DNA of 64,000 nt from Selaginella moellendorffii (lineage: Eukaryota > Streptophyta > Lycopodiopsida > Selaginellales > Selaginellaceae), in contig NW_003314327.1 in the NCBI RefSeq assembly GCF_000143415.4, positions 582,775 to 646,774 of the forward strand. The letters are read 5' to 3'. The position numbers were made by a program, and so were the translations under genes. Of this stretch, positions 55,706-64,000 are shown piece by piece. The first letter of the stretch is position 1. Each line of letters begins with the position of its first letter. Below the pieces are notes generated by a model, which was not told the DNA's origin, did not search any database, and saw only the letters and a program-made list of their open reading frames with translations.

Positions 55706-55729
55706 TCCCACTTTAACGAAATAGAGCTT
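55706..55729 (-). repeat. Right terminal inverted repeat (24 bp)
   Basis: Exact inverted copy of 44350-44373. A further partial inverted piece (GTGGGATAATGACAATTCCCAC, about 55690-55710) makes a small hairpin just inside. Confidence 0.92.
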
Positions 55730-55733
55730 TATT
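55730..55733. repeat. TATT target-site duplication, right
   Basis: Repeats 44346-44349; followed by GGGGAAGGCTATTCCCCATG as in the intact 3' LTR. Confidence 0.9.
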
Positions 55734-56118
55734 GGGGAAGGCTATTCCCCATGTCTGTGGGCATCCTAAGGATGCTAAGGAGTGGATCTGGAATGATCAC
55801 TCATGGACGGATGACTCAGTCCTTGAGAAATGGGACTGTAATGCAGGTGGTGTTAGACCACCAGTGTGACCAAGGTAAAGGGGTATGGCCTTAGCGTAAC
55901 GGGCTGATATGTCGGTGGTACCTTGGGGTGTTGGTCATGGGATCGGACACATGGAGCACTTGGATCAAGTGCAAAGGTTGAGTGGCGGGAATGCCATTCT
56001 CGGGGCTAACAAGCCCAAGTCTGAAATAGGACTTATGGAGGTTGTGAGTGAGATTCCTCCAAGTGGTTGAAAGTGTGGTTAAGTGACTAAAGTAGAATGA
56101 AAAATTTAGTCGCTTACA
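55734..56118 (+). mobile_element. 5' LTR, second part
   Basis: Continues the LTR after the transposon insertion: GGGGAAGGCTATTCCCCATG through GGACACATGGAGCACTTG to the LTR end AGTCGCTTACA at 56118. It matches 61117-61502 with a few substitutions. Confidence 0.92.
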
Positions 56119-56121
56119 ACT

Positions 56122-56133
56122 TGGTATCAGAGC
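56122..56133 (+). promoter_or_regulatory. Primer-binding site (initiator-Met tRNA type)
   Basis: TGGTATCAGAGC lies 4 nt after the LTR end. It is complementary to the 3' end of plant initiator tRNA-Met, the usual minus-strand primer site of plant LTR retrotransposons. Confidence 0.92.
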
Positions 56134-58570
56134 TGTTCCTTAGTCCGACTCTTATTAGTGGCCAAGTATATCACCGCTTGTATTGGAATCGGAAGGTCCT
56201 AGATATGGACCTATCCTTGAGGAGTAGCATGTCGAAAGGACATGGCTCTCCACTCAAGTTCATGCATGAACTTGTGCACGGTATGATGGATGGAAAAGGG
56301 CCAGTAAGGGAACGACTTTGGGATCTTGGGAACAGTATAAGGGTTTCCTCAGAGAGCTGAGGATGTGATCCAGATGAGCGTTTGACGCAACAAACGAGCT
56401 AATGTAGTTGTGGTAAACAACTATAGTTGGGATCACGGGAAAGATGCAGACTCCAAAACAATAAAGGAGTCACAAGATTACCCTTATATGGTTGAGGCTG
56501 GTACTCATAAATTTGAGACCGGAGTTGTTGACCGTGGGAGGTCAAATACAAAAGAGGACACCAGTCCTTGAAATGGTAGTCGGGGCTACCTCTAATAAAT
56601 GTTGGAACAACCCAAGGAGTTAGGGGTGTACTTAAAGATGAGTTGCTATTCTCATCACATGGACAAGTAGTCCTAAGGGGGCAAAGGTTAACCCCAAGAA
56701 AATCATCAAGTATCGGAGTAACGCTTGCAAAGATTGTCCTTGTAAGTAGGACATGAATACAAGAAGTTGTATTCCAGTGAATTGGCACCTCTAAGACTGA
56801 GACCTCGCAGGTTGTTGGATTAGCAAAGTCCAAAATGCTGGATGACTCAAGCGGAGTCAGAGAATGGTCTTAAGGGATTGGTTGGAGCATTTGGACTGAG
56901 GTGTATGGTGCCCCATGAGGTATGGGGAGGATCATAAGATCCAAGTATGAGAACAGTAGGTATCTCATTGATGGCAGAATGTGCCATACTAAAGTTGTGG
57001 GAAAGATGTTCCCAGAAGAAAATAACTTTGGCCCAGAGTTGGGTGCAAACACTATGGTGCAGTGTTAACAGATAGTTAGTATGAGGAACAACTATATTGG
57101 TCTTGGCAAAGACCTAGACATTAATAAGTAGTGTCATAAATGTAGGCTCGTGGGGCCAATGGTGTGGAGACACCAAATGTGCCAAAGTGTGATACCTTGA
57201 GGTTATGATGGTGGGTTCATAAAAACCCCTTGCCAAGGGAATCCCAACGAAAGCGGGAATGGCATGGCCTAAGCTGGAAGGCATGCGGTTGGAGTGTGGT
57301 GACCCAGATAATGATAGAGGTGTGGAAGCATCAAGTAATGAGTTGTAGGACTTGACAACTATGGGGCAACTAAGCAAGAGGTGCAAGATAATTGGTTAAA
57401 TGGGTAGAAGGTAGACTTCTTAATGGCATAAGAAAGTTAGATATACCCTTACGGGGGATAAATTGCTTATGTTGCGAGACAGTAAGTCAATGTCGTAAAA
57501 GGAAATGCTTATTGTCAGAAGGCCATTATTGGGACACCCAAACACTCTAGAACACCAGAAGGTGGTGTTTCGTGTTGCAAGGGCAATAGATAAGGCCCAA
57601 GGGACTAAGTCCTTAGTGAATGATGGATAGTAGGTGCTATCCAAATATCCAAGGTTGTGGAGACAGGAGAAGACTATCTACCCGAATTGGACAAAGCCAA
57701 AAATGGAATTTTGGCAAGGCTAGTGATGGGCATATAAAGGCCCATAAGCAGCAACGTTAATCCTGATGTGTGGGATTATAAGGTGAGCATGCCCAAGATT
57801 GAGGAACCACTCCCTAGGCTATCGGGTAGGTTCATCCTTAAGAATACTTGCTAAAGCATAGTAAAATGTGCAAAGCTATCCTCTTAGTCTGAAGGAGAAT
57901 AACCAAAGGAAATATAGGGGGCCAAAAGGCAAGTAGTATTGGGATGGAACTGAACCATAGAAATCGAAAGGCATATCCAACGGTGGTTATTCGAGTTGGG
58001 AGTGGAGAATCAAGAGGGTGCTCGAGGATGTTGTTGCTAGCAACCGTGATGCCATGGGGAGTCTAAAATATGGAATTGTCCATGTTAGACTATATAGCAA
58101 CTATAAAGCTTGCGAAAAGGGAGGCCTTAGCAAGCTAAGGGACAGAGTTTCTTCAAGGTTCCCAAAGACGATTCTAGGTAGCTTAGTACCTAGAAATGCC
58201 AAGTGTAAATGGTTCATGGAACGCACGAAATCAGAGTGGCGTAGCAGAAGCATGGTCTTGAAGCTTGCCATGAGGCAAGGCTATCAAGGTTAGGGAAGTA
58301 GTTCCCGAGTGTTCAAAGAGAGAGCTTTGAACGAAAGTTTATGGTCAAGGACTTTCACGCTTATGCAGGAACCATGTTACAGTGGTTGGAGGACTTGCCA
58401 AGCGAGATTGGCAAATCGGGGGAACAAATGCCCTAGTTGAAGGTGATAACTTCAAAAAGGGTGGGCCATGGGGCCAAGCATGGAGGAGTCCATGCATGAT
58501 CACAGACTTGTCAAGTGAGAGGACTTGGCAGTGTGGAGGAACTATGTTCCTATGCTGTGATCTGTAGCGC

Positions 58571-58720
58571 GCTTTAAGTATAAATTGGTGCACCGGCGTG
58601 ATGAGTCACGCCAGGCATCCTGGGTGATGCCATCCGTAGATGCATATACGGAGGTTGGGTTCGAGTCCTGACCCTCTAGTGCTTGGGTTCGAGTCCCAAA
58701 TCACTAGGGCGTGGTGATGG
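58571..58720 (+). other. tRNA-like B-box pair inside the LTR-element internal region
   Basis: Two GGGTTCGAGTCC motifs (about 58653 and 58684), each the RNA polymerase III B-box consensus, follow a TGGTGCACCGG segment (about 58585) that partly fits an A-box. Spacing does not give a clean tRNA cloverleaf. It may be a captured tRNA-derived SINE fragment. Confidence 0.35.
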
Positions 58721-59715
58721 TTTGAAATATGAGGACACTCATATTTCGGTGGTCATGGACTCTCATTGAGGAGACTGGCTTGGGCACACTGAAAGTAGTT
58801 TCTAGAAAGGACCTATGGGAGGGTCACAATGTTGGGCCGTGGAAGGGGCCCATAGCTGAAGTTGCTAAAGAGACCTACTAGGGGTGAGCACTCTCTGGAT
58901 TTGGCAAAGTGGAGCTTTGCCATGGAACCAAAAGAATACCTCAAGGAAGGAGGTAGTGATCCTTTGTTGCTTGATGCAACAATCAATGGATAGGAGCAAA
59001 AGACTAGTGGCCAAGTTTGGGCCATGGAATTTAATGGGAGGAATCCAAATGGCGAGGTTAGCCAAGGAACACTAATGTGTTTGATGCTAACGGATTGTGG
59101 GAAAGGAAATGGACTTCCAAGGTTAAATTCCCAAGTGCTCCACTTTGGCAAAGTGAAAGCTCCAAATGAGGAGCGGCAAAGTAGCCAAAGGATAGGGCTG
59201 TGGACAGCCCTGGCACAAATGATGATAATTGGAACGTAGTGCCAAGGGTGGCACAAAATAGAAAAGAGCATGATGGTGCCCTCAAGTAGAGAACTTCCTA
59301 GGATAGGGAAGTGGACTTGCACAATATGTGCAATGCAAGGTGTCGAAGACACCTAGGAAATTGACTTCAAGAAGTCAAAAGTAAATGTTCCAAAGTGCAA
59401 AGGTTATGTCGATAGAATTTGAGACTACTCGAGAAGGAGTAGTGGAATTGAGTTAGAGATGATGTCTCTAACGGGTTTAGCGAGAACTGAACCAATAAAA
59501 GGGAGCAAACCACCCCAGGTGGCCGAATGAGTCTCTATATTAGAGAGACTATGCTCCTTAGAGGATGGACAAGGCATGGTGAGCCTTTGGTGTCAAACCA
59601 TAGACAAATATTGGCTGGGTGCCAAGGATGGAACTGGTAATACATGCGGGTGTTACTTTATGAGAGGGTTTACCGTTCGATGAGGACATCGAACTTCGTC
59701 TATGGGTGGTGGAGT

Positions 59716-61502
59716 TGTGAGACACAAAATCCCTAGGCCCCAAAGTGGAGCCGGAAAGGGTGCCACATGGTAGTGGCCGAAGTGAAAGCCAAACGAGCAT
59801 AACACGTTTGGACTAAAAGCTTCGACTTGGAAGGTCGAGAGCGGGAGTGGAGCTCCCAACAAAGTGCTCGAGGAGCGGGCACGAGGCAACCAAAGCAAGG
59901 CTCCAAAAAGGGACCCAAAAAGGACCAACACATGAGACATGGAAGAGTCCGAGATGGACCCGAGTTGGAGTCCGAAGTGGAGTCCGAGATGGAGTCCGAG
60001 GTGGACCCGAGTTGGAGTCCAAGGTGGAGTCCGAGATGGAGTCTGAGATGGACCCGAGATGGAGTCCGAGATGGAGTCTGAGGTGGATCTGAGATGGACC
60101 CGAGGTGGAGTCCGAGATGGAGTCCGAGATGGACCCGAGTTGGAGTTTGAGGTGGAGTCCGAGATGGAGTCCGAGATGGACCTGAGTTGGAGTCCGAGGT
60201 GGAGTCCAAGATGGAGTCCGAGATGGACCCGAGATGGAGTCCGAGATGGACCCGAGATGGACCCGAGATGGAGTCCGAGATGGACCCGAGATGGACCCGA
60301 GATGGAGTCCGAGATGGACCCGAGATGGAGTCTGAGATGGACCCGAGATGGAGTCCAAGATGGAACCGAGACCGAGACCGAAACCAAGGCCGAGGCCGAG
60401 ACCAAGACCGAGACCGAGTTCGAGTCCGAAATCGGGACCGAGACCGAATTCGAGTCCGAGTCCGAGTCCGAATACTAATACAGGCAGTTGGGTGAAAGCC
60501 CAAAGCGATCGTCCCCCAGGGGGGGGGCTGCGGGGGGTTCCAAAAGTATAGTAGGGAGAGTGTGGGGGTTGGAGCCCAGTGGAGCCAGTTTGGCCAGGAA
60601 AGGCCAGTTTGGGCTAGGAAAGGCCAGTTTGGCCCGGGAAGGCCATACCCAGTGTTGGGTGATGAACTGACCACTGGGAAGTCCAAGACTAGAGTGAATA
60701 CAGACCGACAAGTGGGGTAGCTTGGTGAAGTGTTCAAGAGCTGGCTCTAGTTCCCCCGGGAGATCAACTGGCCGATGCTCCCAGTCCAAGTGTGGGTGGC
60801 ACTACCTACTTGGATACCAGGCGTGGCTCAACGGAACCTCGCTCTAAGCCCATGGCTAGAGCACCCAAAGGCGGAAGGCGGGGAGAGTACCCATGAGGCC
60901 CGCGTAGGGCCACGGTGTTCCGAAATGTTGTCCCAAAGGCTCAGACTGTGGAAAGGAAGAGGAGTAGTCCTCCACCAAGGATACAGTCGAGTGGTGAGGA
61001 AGTCCCAGAGGACCGTGGGACTTAGTGGTCGGGCTTGTGGGCCTTGATCTAGTGGTAGTGTTGGCGAACACGGCCATGGGCAGAATGGGACTTGGTGAAG
61101 ACCGGAAAAGGGGTATTGGGGAAGGCTATTCCCCATGTCTGTGGGCATCTTAAGGATGCTAAGGAGTGGATCTGGAATGATCACTCATGGACGGATGGCT
61201 CAGTCCTTGAGAAATGGGATTGTGATGCAGGTGGTGTTAGACCACCAGTGTGACCAAGGTAAAGGGGTATGGCCTTAGTGTAATGGGCTGATATGTCAGT
61301 GGTACCTTGGGGTGTCGGTCATGGGATCGGACACGTGGAGCACTTGGATCAAGTGCAAAGGTTGAGTGGCGGGGATGCCATTCTCGGGGCTAACAAGCTC
61401 AAATCTGAAATAGGACTTATGGAGGTTGTGAGTGAGACTCCTCCAAGTGGTTGGAGGTGTGGTTAAGTGACTAAAGTAGAATGGAATATTTAGTCGCTTA
61501 CA
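59716..61502 (+). mobile_element. 3' LTR of the non-autonomous element, uninterrupted
   Basis: TGTGAGACACAAAATCCCTA ... AGTCGCTTACA, 1787 bp, TG...CA ends with short inverted TGTGAG/CTTACA. Contains the minisatellite (59951-60474), a GCCAGTTTGG(G)CC-based short tandem repeat (about 60585-60645) and GGTGAAGACCGGAAAAGGGG before the TATT site. It is the intact reference that defines the insertion in the 5' LTR. Followed by AAAGC. Confidence 0.93.
59951..60474. repeat. Minisatellite in the 3' LTR
   Basis: About 420 bp of 11/12-bp GAGATGG(AGTC/ACCC) units plus about 100 bp of hexameric GAGACC/GAGTCC units. Both parts are longer than in the 5' LTR array. Confidence 0.95.
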
Positions 61503-62520
61503 AAAGCAATAGGGGGACAAAAGTGATAGAAGTAGAGGTAAAAGCAAAGAGATGAAAAAGAACATAAATGAGAAGAATAAAAGAAATATAAAAAAGTATG
61601 AAACAAAGGGGAAAAACCTTAAAGTTATATTTGGCATGATTGTGCCACAATCAATCCATACCAAGGATGAAGTCAAAAGTGTAACTTGGCACCACCCATA
61701 ATGATTGGTAGTTTAAGCTCAAGATTGCCCACATGCACAACTAAGGTCTGCCGTATCTTATACACATACGTGTGTACGACCATTGCTATAAAAAATAAAA
61801 ATTAGTTTTACTGCATGAAGCAAATGCAGATGGCAATAGGCGGTAGTAACCCAAATAATAAAAGATAAACTCAAACTTATATCAACTAACATGGAGAGAA
61901 TAATAGGAAACCTTTTGTTATAAAAACAAGCTTAAACACTAAATGAACTAATGCTGCCTTGGTAATACTTATGAAAGAAATATTGGAAAGGTCATTTACT
62001 TATTTATGTAAGGACCCTTTGCTACTCGTGCGAATCCTCATCTCTTGGAAATATAGTGTCCAAACCTTCCACTACAACAGCACCAACAAAATGTTATTGA
62101 CGTTAAGATCTCCATCCAGAAAATAAAGGTTGCCAATCTGGAAAATGCCGACAACTCTAATAAGTGTGATCAATTTCATCACACTCCTAGCAGCGGACAT
62201 CACGTTGATAACTATGTTGTCGCTTTTGTCCTTGAACTCGGGCACCAGCAATATCAACCTTTATTGGAACAAGACCATCTCTCAGATGAAGTGGAGTTGA
62301 AGGATATCTAGTGAAAAGTGGAAGAGAAAACATCTCATAACGTTGTACCAAACAAAGAGCATTGTCAAGAGTTACTAAAGCAAGTGTATGTATAAGTCTT
62401 ATAAGATATTGATAAAGTGTTAGCCACAACATTCCTAATTTGATTTGTTTTAACATATTTGGCTCTGCATGAAGCAAGAGGTTTTGGAAATGAACGCTAA
62501 ATTGCACTATTAACTCAAAT
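61503..62520 (-). mobile_element. Decayed Ty3/gypsy remnant: protease-side part
   Basis: The minus strand here carries a block reading like FDFILGMDWLWHNHAKYNF (one frame change, about 61630-61690), the conserved segment between Ty3/gypsy protease and RT. Upstream are fragments (62072-62257, 62187-62507) with HLRDGLVPIKVDIAGARVQG that do not reach an intact protease. Same strand and order as the RT remnant ending at 42988; together they form one old element split by the LTR element. Confidence 0.65.
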
Positions 62521-63169
62521 GGCCTTGATGAAGATAATGCAATTCTTGGAAGGTATTATCACAATTGTCTATATATATAAATATGCATTGGAAAACATTT
62601 GGGAGAATGCTTTAATTTGCACAGATAGTTGCGCTTAAACCATTGTACCACTATAGCACTATCTCTTGGGAAACTCATGCGAATGTCAAGTATCATCCTA
62701 GAAATGATATGTGATAATCATTATAAAGTGCCCAAACCAATGGTACACATCATCTTTAGGATTCCCATAGAAAAATTTTGGTCGGATGCAAGGATTAGCA
62801 TTAAGAGTAGGAAGAGATGTACCATGTGCTATGAATGTTGCCATCAATTAAATTTGATTGTTCAATTCTAAACACATAGCATGGAGCAATTGCACCAACT
62901 ACTACTCAAAAGTCAAAGAAGAGGAGGCTACTACTCTATTATGAGGATGAATGAAAAGGAAAAAGCAAAAAAGAAGAAATTGAAAAAATTATAAAATAAG
63001 GGAAATTTAGATGATACAAAAGTTAGATTTAAACCAAAATACCAAAGCTGAATTTTTTTTGTGATATGTTTTATCTGATGTATCCCAGTGATAGCTTCTT
63101 CATCAATATTTAGTATAATATCATATTAAAAATTTTATTTAAACTTTAATTTGTTTTTGAAAAAATTGA
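62521..63169. other. AT-rich, probably decayed retroelement sequence
   Basis: No gene is supported. It is AT-rich, with short frames and no motif. It probably is the gag side of the minus-strand remnant or the flank of the next element. Confidence 0.4.
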
Positions 63170-63179
63170 ATTTGTGAGG

Positions 63180-63400
63180 GCCAAGTGTATGGCTACAATG
63201 CCGTATACTAATATTAGCATAGTAGGATTTTGGTAGCCGTCGGATTAGTTTCAATCTGGACCACTCGCTCTTGTATATAAGCTAGGGTTTTTGGGCTAAT
63301 TGATATGCACATTTCTGTATTCCCTTTCATATTCCATACACTAACATTGGTGGAGGTGAGGGGCACTTTTAGTTGTCCCCGGGGAGTGCTTGGATTTGGG
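63180..63400 (+). repeat. 5' LTR (3' part) of a plus-strand Ty3/gypsy-like element
   Basis: Contains TTAGTTTCAATCTGGACCAC, a TATA box TGTATATAAGCTAGGG and CACTAACATTGGTGGAGG. It matches the minus-orientation LTR fragment at 41060-41250. The exact LTR start and primer-binding site are not identified. Confidence 0.7.
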
Positions 63401-63642
63401 ATTTCGATTTAAATCTAGCTTTTGCATCGTCTAGATCTAGCTTTTTCTATTTCCTTTCATTTGTTCTTTCCTTTCAGGATTTTGGTTTAGATCTAGCTTT
63501 TTGCATTGTCTAGATCTACTATTTCCTTCCAGCTTTTTGTCATTTCTCTTCTTTTGCTCTTTCTTTTTCGTTCATATTCATAGCAGATCAGCAATCTCCT
63601 CCTTTGACTTTAGAGCAGTAGTTGATTCAATTGCTTGATGCT

Positions 63643-64000
63643 ATGCACTTGCAATTAACCAACCAAACTCAATTGATGGTGGCATTCACGGCATATGGTC
63701 TAACTTCTCCTGCTCTTGGTGCCAATCCTCGCGTTCGGCTGGAGTTCTTTCGTGGGAATCCTGGGAATGATGTGTACCATTGGTTTGATCACTTCACAGT
63801 GATTGCTATATATCATTATTGGGATGATGCTCGATGTTTGCATGAGTTCCCCATGTGTCTCCAAGGGACGGCATTGCAGTGGTACAACGGATTGAGCACA
63901 GCCACTTGTGGGGATTGGAGTGTTCTTCTAGATGTCTTCAAATGCGTCTTCGAACATGCTGACGATTGTGATGATGCCTTCCAACAATTGCATTATCTTC
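63643..64000 (+). CDS. Retrotransposon gag protein, partial (runs off window)
   Basis: From ATG 63643 the frame is open to the window end: MHLQLTNQTQLMVAFTAYGL, RVRLEFFRGNPGNDVYHWFD HF, then DDARCLHEFPMCLQGTALQW YNGL and WSVLLDVFKCVFE. The W-F, hydrophobic spacing and ALQWY block match the retrotransposon gag (capsid) family of plant Ty3/gypsy elements. The true start may lie upstream, but an in-frame TAG precedes it by about 27 nt. No stop is seen over 119 codons, so this copy is better preserved than the minus-strand remnant. Confidence 0.75.
   Translation, partial: MHLQLTNQTQLMVAFTAYGLTSPALGANPRVRLEFFRGNPGNDVYHWFDHFTVIAIYHYWDDARCLHEFPMCLQGTALQWYNGLSTATCGDWSVLLDVFKCVFEHADDCDDAFQQLHYL

Larger units (their letters stand above)
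44350..55729. mobile_element. 11,380-bp DNA transposon with 24-bp perfect TIRs inserted in an LTR
   Basis: Comparing the broken 5' LTR with the intact 3' LTR defines this insertion to the base. Its ends are perfect 24-bp inverted repeats beginning AAGCTCTATTTCGTTAAAGT, and the target TATT is duplicated. Inside are two divergently transcribed genes: a large transposase-like frame (minus, 46134-49049) and a ParB-like gene with an in-frame C-terminal extension (plus, 52165-55277). More than 20 copies of an imperfect palindrome, a 36-bp perfect palindrome and long inverted repeats lie between 44880 and 55635. Size, TSD length, gene pair and palindromes do not match hAT, MULE, CACTA or PIF/Harbinger as I know them. 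The transposase call rests on spacing of acidic residues and context, not on a database hit. Confidence 0.9.
56119..59715 (+). mobile_element. Internal region of the non-autonomous LTR element (no gag-pol)
   Basis: 3.6 kb between the LTRs. No gag, protease, RT, RNase H or integrase motif is found on either strand; antisense frames up to 179 codons have no recognisable family. The region is purine-rich (AAGG, GTGG) on the plus strand with a purine stretch (ATGGGTGGTGGAGT) right before the 3' LTR as a candidate polypurine tract. With long LTRs and no coding capacity the element fits a LARD-type derivative mobilised in trans. Confidence 0.8.

Noticed and set aside
56399-59352. Antisense ORFs of 144 and 179 codons inside the LTR element
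   Set aside because: No gag, pol or other family motif; purine-rich sense strand makes stop-poor antisense frames.
59653-60737. ORFs of 250 and 334 codons on the minus strand and several on the plus strand
   Set aside because: Same minisatellite artefact in the 3' LTR.

Overview
The window is nuclear DNA of a land plant. Short introns (many about 45-80 nt), tightly packed genes and plant-type protein families point to a lycophyte, most likely a Selaginella such as S. moellendorffii. That assignment is inference from gene structure and family content, not from a database match.

Region 1 (1-37750) is gene-dense. In order it holds an EHD-type endocytic ATPase (partial), NOP58, cytosolic asparaginyl-tRNA synthetase, TAF6, a golgin-84-like protein, an intronless F-box/kelch protein, BUB3, a nuclear-encoded mitochondrial ribosomal protein S12, an ALA2-like P4-ATPase, a decayed F-box/LRR-like locus next to a duplicated scrap of the ALA2 3' end, a subclass III SnRK2 kinase, a KEULE/SEC1-type SM protein, a rubredoxin-like plastid protein, a GLTP1-like lipid transfer protein, a domesticated hAT (BED/DUF659) protein and a SpoU RNA methyltransferase. 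Three head-to-head pairs have only 66-74 nt between start codons, and telo-box (AAACCCTA) motifs recur in the 5' regions. These are unrelated housekeeping functions (translation, ribosome assembly, transcription, trafficking, ABA signalling) rather than one pathway.

Region 2 (about 38000-64000) is a nest of transposable elements. An old decayed Ty3/gypsy element on the minus strand is split by a non-autonomous LTR element (42989-61502) with LTRs of about 1.75 kb, a primer-binding site, near-matching 5-bp target duplications and a G-rich minisatellite inside each LTR. A related solo LTR lies at 38795-40400. The 5' LTR is itself interrupted by an 11,380-bp insertion (44350-55729) with perfect 24-bp terminal inverted repeats and a TATT target duplication.

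That insertion is the most unusual item. On one strand it carries a 971-codon open frame that looks like an RNase H-fold (DDE) transposase. On the other it carries a ParB-like protein followed in frame by a long C-terminal region. More than 20 copies of an imperfect palindrome (core TGGCATGAGGCCTCATGCCA) are scattered through its spacers, introns and even the transposase frame. Both genes have in-frame stop codons followed by further open sequence, which means either recent decay or recoding. The window ends inside the gag region of another LTR retrotransposon on the plus strand.
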